A stretch of DNA of 64,000 nt from Arthrobacter sp. PvP023 (GTDB taxonomy: Bacteria > Actinomycetota > Actinomycetes > Actinomycetales > Micrococcaceae): contig NZ_JAFIBI010000001.1 in assembly GCF_017832975.1 (NCBI RefSeq), forward strand, positions 4,642,870 to 4,706,869. The letters run 5' to 3'. The notes beneath the pieces are model-generated. The model was given only the letters and a program-made list of their open reading frames with translations, searched no databases and had not been told where the DNA came from. The position numbers and the translations under genes were made by a program. Positions 17,616 through 25,680 of this stretch are shown here, in pieces (position 1 is the stretch's first letter; the number at the start of each line of letters is the position of its first letter).

Positions 17616-19976
17616 TTAGCTGCGGGCGCGCACAATCGGGATGGACGCCGTCGGAAGTCCGCTCGGGAAGATGGTGGGCTCCGGCGCGCCGACGGGGGCC
17701 AGCGGCACCCGGGCAACGTCGTTGCCGACGGTGAGCACCTCACCGCGGACGTTGACGTCCAGCGGTTCGCCGTCCCGGATGCTGAGGCTGATCGATCCCT
17801 GGTCCAGCTCCACGAAGAGGAGGCGGTCCCGCACCTTGAGGTGGAAGGTCAGGCCATCCCATTCGGACGGCAGCCGCGGATCGAAGAACGGTACCTCGCC
17901 CTGGTCGCGCAGGCCAGCGAAGCCGCTGACCAGCGAGCTCCAGACACCGCCGGTGGAGGCAATGTGCACGCCGTCGATCGTGTTGCCGTGGGTGTCGTCA
18001 AGGTCGATGTACAGCGCATGGGTGAAGTGGTCCAGCGCGGCTTTCCCGTAGCCCACCTCGGCGGCCATGATCCCCTGGACGCAGGCGGACAGGGTGGAGT
18101 CGCCGGTGGTGATCGGATCGTAGAAGTCGAACGCCCGGCGCTTTTCCTCGGCCGTGAAGTCCTGCCACTGCAGGAACATCGCCAGCACGGTGTCCGCCTG
18201 CTTGAGGACCTGGTGGCGGTAGATCACCAGCGGGTGGAAGTTCAGCAGCAGCGGGTACTTGGACCGGGGCGTGCTCCAGTCCCACGGCTCCAGGGTCATG
18301 AAGTCGTTGTCCTGCGAATACACCTCGAGGTCTTCGTCGTAGGGCAGCTGCATCCGGAGCGCGGCCTGTTCCCAGAGTTCGCGTTCGGCGTCGTCAATTT
18401 CCGGGTGGTCCAGGGCAGCCGCGGTGCGGAGGTTGAACCGCGCCATGACGTTGGTGTAGAGGTTGTCGTTCACCACGGCCGTGTACTCGTCCGGGCCGGT
18501 GACGCCGTGGATATGGAACAGCCCGTCCTTGCCGAAGAAGCCAAGGGACACCCACATCCGGGCAGTCTCGATCAGCAGCTCCGCGCCCATGCCCTGCTTG
18601 AACTCCGCGTCGCCGCTGGCCCACATGTACCTGTTGGTGGCGAAGGCGACGGCGGCAGCAATGTGGAACTGCGCGGTGCCGGCGGCGTAATAGGCGCTGG
18701 CTTCGAGCCCGTTGATGGTGCGCCACGGGAACAGTGCGCCGTCCACGCTCAGTTCCTTGGCCCGGACCTTGGCGTCCGGCAGCATCTCGTGCCGGAACTC
18801 CAGCACCTGGCGCGCGTTGTCCGGGCTGGTGTAGGTCAGGTACGGCAGCAGGTACACTTCCTGGTCCCAGAAGTAGTGCCCCTCGTAGCCGGAGCCGCTG
18901 ACGCCCTTGGCCGGGATGCCGGCAACGTCCGCGCGGGCGGTGGCCTGGGCCAGCTGGAAAAGGTTCCAGCGGATGGCCTGCTGCAGTTCGGGCTGGCCAC
19001 CCACCACAATGTCCGTGGTGGCCCAGTAGTCCCGGTAATGCGCCTCGCTTTCGGCGAAGATCGCGCTGACGGGCTGCAGGGCGCCCTCCGCTGCTTCGGA
19101 CGGGTCCTGCGGGGAACCGCCGTCCACGGCTCCTTCGCGGAAGGCCCGAGCCACGGCGTAGCTGGCGCTCTTCTCGAGGCGGAAGGGCTGGTCTGCGCTC
19201 ACGGCGAGGACGTACCGGACGCTGCTGTCGTCCTGGTCCACCAGGGTCTCGAACGGTTGCACGTCGGCCGACGTCCAGTGGTCCACGGCCAGGCCGACCC
19301 GCTGCCGGGACTCGGCTGCTTCCCAGGAGAGACGCAGCGAGCCGTCCCCGCCGTCGAGCCGTACCGGCAGCAGGACGCGGCCGGCGTGCCGTCCGGCCCG
19401 GCGCGGATCGTGGGTGGAGTGGTCCTCCACGGGCTGGTCTTGGCGGTTGATGACGGAGGATGTGACGTCCGCGTAGATGTCCCGGTCCGCGGCGACTTCG
19501 AGGCTGATGCCCAGGGTGCCGCGGGACTGGTAGCCCACGGCCCTGCGCTCAGTGGTGGTCACGGTGGCACCGGAACGGCACTGCCAGGTGATCCGGCATT
19601 CGTAGATCCCGGTGGCGAAGTCAACGGAGCGGCGGTAGTCCAGCACCGTTGATTCGCTGAGGGTCAGCGTCTCGCCGTCGATAATCACCGTGAAGTTGTT
19701 GATATCCGGGATGTAGAGGATCCGCTGGCCCGTGCGGGCGAAGCCGTAGGCGTTCTCCGCGTGCTTGATGTCCCAGGTTTCGTGGAAGCCGTTGATGAAG
19801 CTTCCGGGCAGGTCAGCGTCCGCGGAGGCCCAGTGGGCGCCGCGGATGCCAAGATGGCCGTTGCCCAGGCTGAAGAGGGTTTCCAGGGTTCCGGCGTTTC
19901 CGGGAAGGTGGACTGTCTCCACGAGCTGCCAGGGGTCGTTAGGGAAACGAGCACGGTCAGAGGTGATGAGTGCCAT
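17616..19976 (-). CDS. glycoside hydrolase family 65 disaccharide phosphorylase
   Basis: This 786-aa cytoplasmic phosphorylase splits an alpha-linked glucose disaccharide (maltose, trehalose or kojibiose type) with phosphate to give beta-glucose 1-phosphate. It has the N-terminal beta-sandwich domain (SLGNGHLGIRGAHW, FINGFHETWDI), the (alpha/alpha)6 barrel (GYEGHYFWDQEVYLLPYLTY) and the catalytic general acid Glu497 in HGVTGPDEYT. The phosphate-binding segment GVHIASTGG is also present. The next gene upstream encodes a beta-phosphoglucomutase-like enzyme, the expected consumer of beta-glucose 1-phosphate. Substrate specificity within GH65 cannot be assigned by eye. Confidence 0.9.
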   Translation of the reverse strand: MALITSDRARFPNDPWQLVETVHLPGNAGTLETLFSLGNGHLGIRGAHWASADADLPGSFINGFHETWDIKHAENAYGFARTGQRILYIPDINNFTVIIDGETLTLSESTVLDYRRSVDFATGIYECRITWQCRSGATVTTTERRAVGYQSRGTLGISLEVAADRDIYADVTSSVINRQDQPVEDHSTHDPRRAGRHAGRVLLPVRLDGGDGSLRLSWEAAESRQRVGLAVDHWTSADVQPFETLVDQDDSSVRYVLAVSADQPFRLEKSASYAVARAFREGAVDGGSPQDPSEAAEGALQPVSAIFAESEAHYRDYWATTDIVVGGQPELQQAIRWNLFQLAQATARADVAGIPAKGVSGSGYEGHYFWDQEVYLLPYLTYTSPDNARQVLEFRHEMLPDAKVRAKELSVDGALFPWRTINGLEASAYYAAGTAQFHIAAAVAFATNRYMWASGDAEFKQGMGAELLIETARMWVSLGFFGKDGLFHIHGVTGPDEYTAVVNDNLYTNVMARFNLRTAAALDHPEIDDAERELWEQAALRMQLPYDEDLEVYSQDNDFMTLEPWDWSTPRSKYPLLLNFHPLVIYRHQVLKQADTVLAMFLQWQDFTAEEKRRAFDFYDPITTGDSTLSACVQGIMAAEVGYGKAALDHFTHALYIDLDDTHGNTIDGVHIASTGGVWSSLVSGFAGLRDQGEVPFFDPRLPSEWDGLTFHLKVRDRLLFVELDQGSISLSIRDGEPLDVNVRGEVLTVGNDVARVPLAPVGAPEPTIFPSGLPTASIPIVRARS

Positions 19977-20029
19977 GGCTGTTGGGGTTCCTTTTGGCGT
20001 TGGTGCAGGTTGGGGGGCGTGTTGTCGGT

Positions 20030-20782
20030 CTAGAGGAGTTCGTTCAGGTCCTCAACCACCAGGGTGGCGCCGGCGTCCAGGAGCGTCTGCCGGCCGGCTC
20101 CGCGGTCCACTCCAATCACCGAATGGAAGGTGCCTGCGCTACCGGCCTGGACGCCGGACACGGCGTCCTCCACCACCACGCACTCCTCGCTGGGGAGGCC
20201 CAGCAGTTGCGCCGCGTATTCGTAGGTGGCCGGGCTGGGCTTTCCGGGCAGTCCCGCGGCAGCGGCGGCGACGCCGTCCACCACCACCGGGAAGTGGTGC
20301 GCCAGTCCCGCCGCCTGCAGCACGGCCGGCGCGTTCCGGGAGGAGGAGACGACGGCGACTTTGAGTCCCAGCGAGAGTACGGCTTCCAGGAAGCGCACGG
20401 AGCCCTCGTAGGGTGCTACGCCGCCGGCTTCGACGATGTCGTTGAAAACCTTGTTCTTGCGGTTGCCGAGGCCGTGGACAGTGTCGCTGGCGGGATCGTC
20501 GTCCGCCGGGCCTTCGGGCAGCACGATGCTGCGCGAGGCGAGGAAGTCCCGGACGCCGTCGAACCGGGGCTTGCCGTCGATATGGTCGAAGTAGTCGCTT
20601 TCGCGGTAGCCGTCCGCTTCGGGAACGTCCCGCAAGTAGCCGTCGAAGAGCTCCTGCCAGGCGCGTTCGTGGACGATCGCCGTCGGCGTGAGCACGCCGT
20701 CGAGGTCGAAGAGGATGGCGGACGCGCCGGACCAGCTGGAGGTGGTGCTGTTACCGGTGGTGCTGTTGGAAAGCTCAGTCAT
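20030..20782 (-). CDS. beta-phosphoglucomutase-family HAD hydrolase
   Basis: The 250-aa HAD-superfamily protein has the nucleophile motif FDLDGVLTPT (the first Asp is the nucleophile), a helical cap, VVSSSRNAPAVLQAAGL as motif II and VVEDAVSGVQAG as the acidic motif. The +2 Asp of DxD together with the ERAWQEL cap segment fits beta-phosphoglucomutase/PgmB-type enzymes, which convert beta-glucose 1-phosphate to glucose 6-phosphate. It lies 53 bp upstream of the GH65 phosphorylase on the same strand, so the two form a pathway. A phosphatase role cannot be excluded from sequence alone. Confidence 0.85.
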   Translation of the reverse strand: MTELSNSTTGNSTTSSWSGASAILFDLDGVLTPTAIVHERAWQELFDGYLRDVPEADGYRESDYFDHIDGKPRFDGVRDFLASRSIVLPEGPADDDPASDTVHGLGNRKNKVFNDIVEAGGVAPYEGSVRFLEAVLSLGLKVAVVSSSRNAPAVLQAAGLAHHFPVVVDGVAAAAAGLPGKPSPATYEYAAQLLGLPSEECVVVEDAVSGVQAGSAGTFHSVIGVDRGAGRQTLLDAGATLVVEDLNELL

Positions 20783-20950
20783 GCGGTACTCGATGTCCTT
20801 TCAGACGGCGGCAGGGGAAGTGCGTGGATACTGCAGGTTTGGTGCGGACCGGAACCATCGGGTCCAGGGGCCGGGCCGGTGGAGTCGGGCGTCGGCGGCC
20901 GTAGCTGGCGTTTTCGCTCAGCGTTTCAGCGTTCTACTGACCGTTTTCAC

Positions 20951-21979
20951 TCAACGTTTCCGTCGCGCGGTTTTGCGTTCGATCAGTTTGGTATCCAGCA
21001 CGTGGCTGGCGGGGGCACTCAGCGGCCCCGGACGTTGGAGTCCTTCGATCAGCAGGTTGGCGGCGAAGGCGCCCTGATCGGCTACCGGCTGGGCGATTGT
21101 GCTCAGTCCCAGGAACCAACTCATCTGATGATCGTCTATTCCTATGATGGACACGTTTTTCGGCGCTGACAAACCGAGCTCGCGCAGGGCCATGAGGGCA
21201 CCGAAGGCCGTTTCGTCGCATCCGGCGAAGATCGCGGAGGGCATCCGGCGGTTTTCGATGAGCTCGGTCATGGCCCGGCGGCCGCCTTCGATGCTCGAAC
21301 CGGCGTCCATGACCAGGTCCGGGTCCACGGTTAAGTGGTGCTCGGCAAGCGCCCGGTGGAACCCTTTGAGCCGGTCCGTGGCCGTGGCCACGGTGCGCTC
21401 CCCCGGTTCGCGCCCGGAGAGGATGGCCAGGTCCCAGTGCCCCAGGCCGAGCAGGTGGTTGGTCGCCTTCCAGGCCGCGTCCTCGTTGTCGATTCCCACG
21501 TTGTCCCAGGGGACGTTGTGCATGCCCACGCTTGCGACCGCCAGTCCGGACGACGCCAGGGCGTCGATTTCAGCGTCGCTCAGGGCGATGTTGAGCAGCA
21601 GGACGCCGTCCACGCGCTGCGCCAGGGCATCCAGGTCGCCGAAAACCTTGCGGTGGACGCTGGGCGTGTTGCGCAGACTGATGAGCACGGTGTCGAAGCC
21701 GCTGTCGGCGAAGACTTCCTCGGCCGCCTCCACCGCTTGGGCGAAGAACCAAGCCGTCGCGGTGGGCGCGATGATGGCCACGGACCCGGTGGTGCCGCCG
21801 GCAAGGCGCGCTGCCGCCGAGGATGCTTTGTAACCGAGTTTGGTGGCGGCGTCCGCCACCTTCACCTGGGCCGTTTCCGAAACGTTGGGCAGCCCGCGCA
21901 GCGCACGGGAAACGGTACAGATGGACAGCCCCGACAATGCGGCAACGTCCTGGATGGTCACGCGCGGTGCTCTAGCCAT
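20951..21979 (-). CDS. LacI-family transcriptional regulator
   Basis: The 342-aa repressor has an N-terminal helix-turn-helix (VTIQDVAALSGLSICTVSRAL), a hinge region (YKASSAAARLAGG) and a periplasmic-binding-protein-like effector domain ending in the dimer strand VSIIGIDDHQ. It stands upstream of the PgmB-like and GH65 genes on the same strand, separated from them by 168 bp, and most probably controls them in response to a disaccharide or sugar phosphate. A perfect LacI-type palindrome lies 64 bp upstream of its start, which implies autoregulation. Confidence 0.9.
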   Translation of the reverse strand: MARAPRVTIQDVAALSGLSICTVSRALRGLPNVSETAQVKVADAATKLGYKASSAAARLAGGTTGSVAIIAPTATAWFFAQAVEAAEEVFADSGFDTVLISLRNTPSVHRKVFGDLDALAQRVDGVLLLNIALSDAEIDALASSGLAVASVGMHNVPWDNVGIDNEDAAWKATNHLLGLGHWDLAILSGREPGERTVATATDRLKGFHRALAEHHLTVDPDLVMDAGSSIEGGRRAMTELIENRRMPSAIFAGCDETAFGALMALRELGLSAPKNVSIIGIDDHQMSWFLGLSTIAQPVADQGAFAANLLIEGLQRPGPLSAPASHVLDTKLIERKTARRKR

Positions 21980-22042
21980 GCAACACGGGCTCAGCCCTTT
22001 CTTCCTCTGAAGTCCTGGGCCCGGTACATGGCCGAAGAAGAG

Positions 22043-22056
22043 TGTAAGCGCTTACA
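22043..22056. promoter_or_regulatory. LacI-type operator upstream of the lacI-family gene
   Basis: TGTAAGCGCTTACA is a perfect 14-bp palindrome centred on CG, the hallmark of LacI-family operators. It lies 64 bp upstream of the regulator start and is probably its own autoregulatory site. I did not find a second copy in front of the PgmB-like gene. Confidence 0.85.
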
Positions 22057-22118
22057 AATTTAGCGCGCAACTGGTTTTTTCCGCGGGTGCGGAATGTTGC
22101 GGGTTTCCCGGGACCAGA

Positions 22119-22139
22119 GAGGGCGGTCTTGCCGCCCTC
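22119..22139 (-). terminator. short hairpin at the end of the esterase gene
   Basis: GAGGGCGG pairs with CCGCCCTC around a 5-base loop. The stem reaches into the TGA stop of the alpha/beta hydrolase, so this is a candidate terminator for that reverse-strand gene. There is no clear T-run. Confidence 0.5.
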
Positions 22140-22755
22140 AGCGGAGAACGTAGTGGCGCAGGAAGGCGCTCACGTCAACCATTTCCGGCTTGGAAATTGT
22201 GTGCCCCATCCCCGGATAGGTCCGTGCAGTCAGCTGGGTATTCCGGTTGAGCCACTCCTCGGTGTGCTCCACGGCGGCGTCGTTGATCACCAGGTCGGCC
22301 TTGTCCCGGCCCCAAAAGAACGGCGGCTTGGCGTCGAACGATTCGCTCATGGCCAGCAGTTCGTTGTCCAGGACGAATCCGGACAGTCCCACCACGGCGC
22401 GGAAGTCGTGCGGCCGCAGCCGCAGCAGCGTGCTGGCCATGGCCATGCCCTGCGAAAAACCCAGCAGGCTTACGCTGCTGTGCTGCGCCTTGACTGAATT
22501 GATCCAGTCGAACACCTTGTTGCTGACGGAAATGACGTCAGCGAAGTCATGGGTCAGGAAATAGTCCAGCAGGAACCAGCCGTAGTCATCGCCGATCACC
22601 TTGGGCGCGCGCAGCGCCGCGCAAGTAAACTCGGGCGGCAGCTGGCCGAAGAGGTCCGACATGCGCACCTCGTCCGTTCCGTAGCCGTGCATCATGACCA
22701 GCAGCGGCGTGCCGGCGCGCTGGTTCTCCGGCCTGGACCATACGACTGTCTCCAT
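22138..22755 (-). CDS. phospholipase/carboxylesterase-type alpha/beta hydrolase
   Basis: This small serine hydrolase (205 aa) resembles the YpfH/carboxylesterase 2 group. The oxyanion region MMHGYGTDE follows strand 3, the nucleophile elbow is GFSQG (LLGFSQGMAMAS), the acid lies in WGRDKADLVI and the catalytic His is in YPGMGHTIS. There is no signal peptide. The substrate is unknown; the family acts on short acyl esters or lysophospholipids. It lies 30 bp downstream of the ketoacyl synthase gene on the same strand. Confidence 0.87.
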   Translation of the reverse strand: METVVWSRPENQRAGTPLLVMMHGYGTDEVRMSDLFGQLPPEFTCAALRAPKVIGDDYGWFLLDYFLTHDFADVISVSNKVFDWINSVKAQHSSVSLLGFSQGMAMASTLLRLRPHDFRAVVGLSGFVLDNELLAMSESFDAKPPFFWGRDKADLVINDAAVEHTEEWLNRNTQLTARTYPGMGHTISKPEMVDVSAFLRHYVLR

Positions 22756-22785
22756 CGCATCAGCCTAACTTTCCAGGGAAGGCCC

Positions 22786-24006
22786 TCAGCCCGCGGTGAT
22801 CACGAGCGAGGCGCTGTGGCCCCCGAACCCGAACGCATTGGAGATGCCGGCCTTCGCCGCGGATCCCCGGGTTGTTTCCGAAACGATGTTGAGCTGGATG
22901 TCCGGGTCCGTGTTGTCGAGGTTGAGGGTGCCCGGAATGGCGCCCGTGCGGAGCGCCTGGATGGTGACGATGGCACCGAGTGCCCCGGCCCCGCCCAGCA
23001 GGTGACCGGTGAGGGATTTCGTGGAGGTAACCGGAACTGAATGTCCGACGACGGCGCCGATGGCTTCCGCTTCGAGCCGGTCCCCCACCGGGGTGGAGGT
23101 CGCGTGGGCATGCACGAAGCCGATGTCCTCCCCGGTGAGGCCGGCAGCGGCAATGGCTTTCTGCAGGACGCGGCGCTGCATGGCGGGGTCGGCCGCAACG
23201 ATGTCCACGGCGTCGGAGGTGACGGCACTGCCTGCAATGACCCCGAGCACCTCGGCTCCGCGGGCGCGGGCGTGGTCTTCGCGCTCCAGGACAACGATCC
23301 CGGCGCCCTCGGCCATGACAAAGCCGTCCCGGTCGCGGTCAAAGGGCCGGGAGGCGGCCTGCGGGCTATCGTTGCGGGTGGAGAGCGCCCTGATCTGTGA
23401 GAACCCGCTGATGGTCAGGCCGTTGATGCAGGAGTCCACCCCGCCGGCGATCACCACGTCGGCGGCACCGCTCCGGATCATGTCGGCCGCCTGCGAAATC
23501 GCCTCAGCGCCGGAGGCGCAGGCACTGACTGGCGTCCGCGCCCCGCCGCGGGCGCCCACGTCGATGGAGACCCAGGCCGCGGGCCCATTGACCATGATCC
23601 GGGTAAGGGTGTGCGGGGAAACCCTGCGCGGCCCCTTGACCTCCAGGGTCCGGGTTTGCTCCAGGGTGGTATCCAGTCCTCCATAGCCGGAGCCGATGAC
23701 GACGGCGAGGCGTTCCGGGTCGGTCCCGGGCCGGCCCGCGTGCGCCCAGGCTTCGCGGGCGGCGATGAGTGCCAGATGGCCGCAGCGGTCCATCCTCTTG
23801 TATTCCAGGGTGGAGAGCAGCGACGGGACATCGGCCGTAACGCGTCCTGCGATGCGCACCGGCAGCCCGGTGGCCCACTCCTCGTCGAGGGGTACGATCC
23901 CGGAGCGCCCGGCCAGGAGGGCGTCCCATGTTTCGCCGGCAGTGGAGCCGACGGGGGTCACTGCTCCCAGGCCGGTGACTACAACCGCGGGGAATGGTTC
24001 AGACAT
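22786..24006 (-). CDS. beta-ketoacyl-ACP synthase II-like enzyme (FabF family)
   Basis: The 406-aa thiolase-fold condensing enzyme has a complete Cys-His-His triad: Cys163 in SACASGAEA, His301 in VHAHATST and His335 in KSLTGHLLGGAGA. The C-terminal FGFGGHSAS gate region is also present. It should extend acyl-ACP with malonyl-ACP. The open frame runs to 24261, but the conserved N-terminus MSEPFPAVVVTGLG starts at the ATG at 24006, with AGGAG upstream; a GTG three codons earlier is a weaker option. No acyl carrier protein, FabD or FabH gene is beside it, so this is probably a paralogue outside the main fab operon. Confidence 0.9.
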   Translation of the reverse strand: MSEPFPAVVVTGLGAVTPVGSTAGETWDALLAGRSGIVPLDEEWATGLPVRIAGRVTADVPSLLSTLEYKRMDRCGHLALIAAREAWAHAGRPGTDPERLAVVIGSGYGGLDTTLEQTRTLEVKGPRRVSPHTLTRIMVNGPAAWVSIDVGARGGARTPVSACASGAEAISQAADMIRSGAADVVIAGGVDSCINGLTISGFSQIRALSTRNDSPQAASRPFDRDRDGFVMAEGAGIVVLEREDHARARGAEVLGVIAGSAVTSDAVDIVAADPAMQRRVLQKAIAAAGLTGEDIGFVHAHATSTPVGDRLEAEAIGAVVGHSVPVTSTKSLTGHLLGGAGALGAIVTIQALRTGAIPGTLNLDNTDPDIQLNIVSETTRGSAAKAGISNAFGFGGHSASLVITAG

Positions 24007-24264
24007 GGGTAACACTGCTCCTGGGATCTGTTGTCGCTGCGCGCTGATTGCCGCGGACGCAATACACAGTACGCGGGACACGCCTCGGGCCGCCGGTGTT
24101 ACTCCGCCGCCGCCGGCAATATCACGGCAAATAACGACTGTGACACGACTCCGGCGCGCGGCGTCCGCTTCATTGAAACGGCCGGAGGCGGGCTGTAGCG
24201 TGTCGCTAGACAGCATGCTGATCAAGTTTTGCCCGCACGTCCCCCGGACAGCTAGGAGCAAGTC

Positions 24265-24522
24265 ATGAGAATCGGTTCCTCCATTTTCCTTATCGCCCTC
24301 GGTGCCATCCTGGCGTGGGCCGTTACCCCGGGCCTGATCCCGTATGTGGACCAGACCCTGATCGGCTACATCCTGATGGCCGTTGGCGTCATAGGCCTGA
24401 TCGCCTCGCTGGTCCTTGCATCGCCGGGGCGCACCCGCCGGGTAAGTGAAACCCGGTCAGTGGTGGACCCGAACACGGGCGAGCGCATTGTCCGCAATGA
24501 GAGCCGGGACGGCGGCATCTAG
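24265..24522 (+). CDS. small DUF6458-like membrane protein
   Basis: The 85-aa protein has two transmembrane helices (IFLIALGAILAWAV and IGYILMAVGVIGLIASLVLA) and a hydrophilic tail containing a VVDPNTGERIVRNE segment. This pattern is common in actinobacterial DUF6458 proteins of unknown function. GGAGCAAGTC precedes the ATG. It is followed by a strong hairpin. Confidence 0.8.
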   Translation: MRIGSSIFLIALGAILAWAVTPGLIPYVDQTLIGYILMAVGVIGLIASLVLASPGRTRRVSETRSVVDPNTGERIVRNESRDGGI

Positions 24523-24591
24523 CCATGATCCTCCGGCCGCCGTTGTCCTCGGAAAGCCGACGGTCACCAGCGCACCGCATTGAGAACACCC

Positions 24592-24632
24592 CGGAAGCCG
24601 GGCCAGACCACCACGGTCCGGCCCGGCTTCCG
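24592..24632 (+). terminator. hairpin terminator after the DUF6458-like gene
   Basis: A 13-bp perfect stem (CGGAAGCCGGGCC with GGCCCGGCTTCCG) encloses a 15-base loop that can form a further small GACC/GGTC stem. It lies 69 bp after the stop. Confidence 0.7.
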
Positions 24633-24665
24633 CCGTCTTGAGAGGGACCCGCCCCGCGCGGCACC

Positions 24666-24730
24666 GGAGTTTTTGTCCACTTATCGCGACTTCGGAGGCC
24701 TCGAACTCCTTCGATCTGGACAAAAACTCC
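24666..24730. repeat. 65-bp palindromic element, copy 1
   Basis: This is the first of three exactly 65-bp elements in the window. Its terminal 14-bp inverted repeats GGAGTTTTTGTCCA and TGGACAAAAACTCC are perfect. The interior begins CTTATCGCGACTTCGG, shared with copy 3 read on the opposite strand. It lies between the DUF6458-like gene and the fructose operon promoter. Confidence 0.85.
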
Positions 24731-24740
24731 CCGGCGGGAT

Positions 24741-24788
24741 CTTTGTTCGTGTTGTTTTCATTGACAAACCAACAAGAACAAAGATAAA
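24741..24788 (+). promoter_or_regulatory. fructose operon promoter and inverted-repeat operator
   Basis: A 14-bp inverted repeat (CTTTGTTCGTGTTG at 24741-24754 and CAACAAGAACAAAG at 24770-24783, one mismatch) brackets a -35 box TTGACA at 24761-24766. A -10-like GATAAA follows at 24783-24788 with a 16-bp spacer. The overlap suggests an operator that blocks RNA polymerase, presumably bound by the DeoR-type regulator encoded 83 bp downstream. The T/G-rich half-sites fit DeoR-family operators in general; the assignment is inference. Confidence 0.65.
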
Positions 24789-24870
24789 GTCAAGCAATTC
24801 AACATCATGTGATGGCAGTCACTGATAGCAGTTCCGGAAATGCCAGCAGTATTTACGCAATGGAGGGTAA

Positions 24871-25680
24871 GTGTTCGCCGAGGAGCGCCAGCAGCTGATC
24901 GCAGGTCTAGTCGCCGAAAGCGGCCGTGCCAGCGTGACCGCCCTTGCCGAACGCTTCAACATCACCACCGAAACCGTCCGGCGCGACCTCGCCGCCCTGG
25001 AATCAGCCGGCACCGTCCGCCGGGTCCATGGCGGCGCCGTCGCCCCGGACCGGATCAGCACCACCGAGGAAAGCATCCTCGAGCGGACCATCCAGCGGCA
25101 GCCGGAGAAGCTGCGCATCGCCGAGGCCGCCCTGGCTTTCATCCCGCAAAACCCGGCCGGCAGCATCCTCGTGGATGCAGGCTCCACCACGGAAGCCCTG
25201 GCGGACCTGATCGCCCTGCGACTGGCTGACCCCTCCGCTTCGCCGTCCGCAGGTTCGGAGAACGAACTGGTGGTCATCACCCATGCTGTCCCCATCGCCG
25301 CGAAACTGGCTGGCGAGCCAGGCATCGCCCTCCACCTCCTGGGCGGCCGGGTCCGCGGCCTCACCCAGGCTGCGGTGGGGCAGTCCACCGTGGACGCTGC
25401 CCACCGGATCCGCCCGGACATCGCCTTCATCGGCGCCAACGGAATCCACTCGGCCTTCGGGCTGAGCACGCCCGATCCTGAAGAAGCAGCCGTCAAAGCT
25501 GCCTTCGTCCAATCGGCACGCCGCATTGTGGTGCTGGCCGATTCGTCCAAGCTGGATGCGGAAACGCTGGTCCAGTTCGCCTCGTTGAAAGATCTGGACA
25601 CCTTGATTACAGACAGTGAACCCAGCCCGGAACTAGCAGCGGCGCTTGCTGACGCCGGCGTTGACGTGGTGATCGCGTGA
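24871..25680 (+). CDS. fruR: DeoR-family regulator of the fructose operon
   Basis: The 269-aa repressor has the DeoR helix-turn-helix (RASVTALAERFNITTETVRRDLAALE, then VRRVHGGAV) and a C-terminal DeoRC sensor domain with VDAGSTTEALA, FIGANGIH and VLADSSKLD segments that bind sugar phosphates. The start is GTG, preceded by GGAGGGTAA. Its stop overlaps fruK by 4 bp (GTGA), so it is co-expressed with the genes it should control. Fructose 1-phosphate is the probable inducer by analogy with other fruR-fruK-fruA operons. Confidence 0.88.
   Translation: MFAEERQQLIAGLVAESGRASVTALAERFNITTETVRRDLAALESAGTVRRVHGGAVAPDRISTTEESILERTIQRQPEKLRIAEAALAFIPQNPAGSILVDAGSTTEALADLIALRLADPSASPSAGSENELVVITHAVPIAAKLAGEPGIALHLLGGRVRGLTQAAVGQSTVDAAHRIRPDIAFIGANGIHSAFGLSTPDPEEAAVKAAFVQSARRIVVLADSSKLDAETLVQFASLKDLDTLITDSEPSPELAAALADAGVDVVIA

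Noticed and set aside
15847..17619. 590-aa forward frame
   Set aside because: It is a frame-shifted reading of the MFS gene continuing antisense into the DUF2871 gene; no domain is recognisable.
17841..19652. 603-aa forward frame opposite the GH65 gene
   Set aside because: It is an antisense shadow; the GH65 reading has the catalytic Glu and all family motifs.
24007..24261. N-terminal extension of the ketoacyl synthase frame
   Set aside because: The extra 85 residues precede the conserved FabF start, resemble no known domain, and a Shine-Dalgarno sequence lies before 24006.
24666..24730. 65-bp palindrome as an insertion sequence end or att site
   Set aside because: No transposase or integrase gene is nearby and no target duplication could be recognised; it is kept as a repeat of unknown origin.
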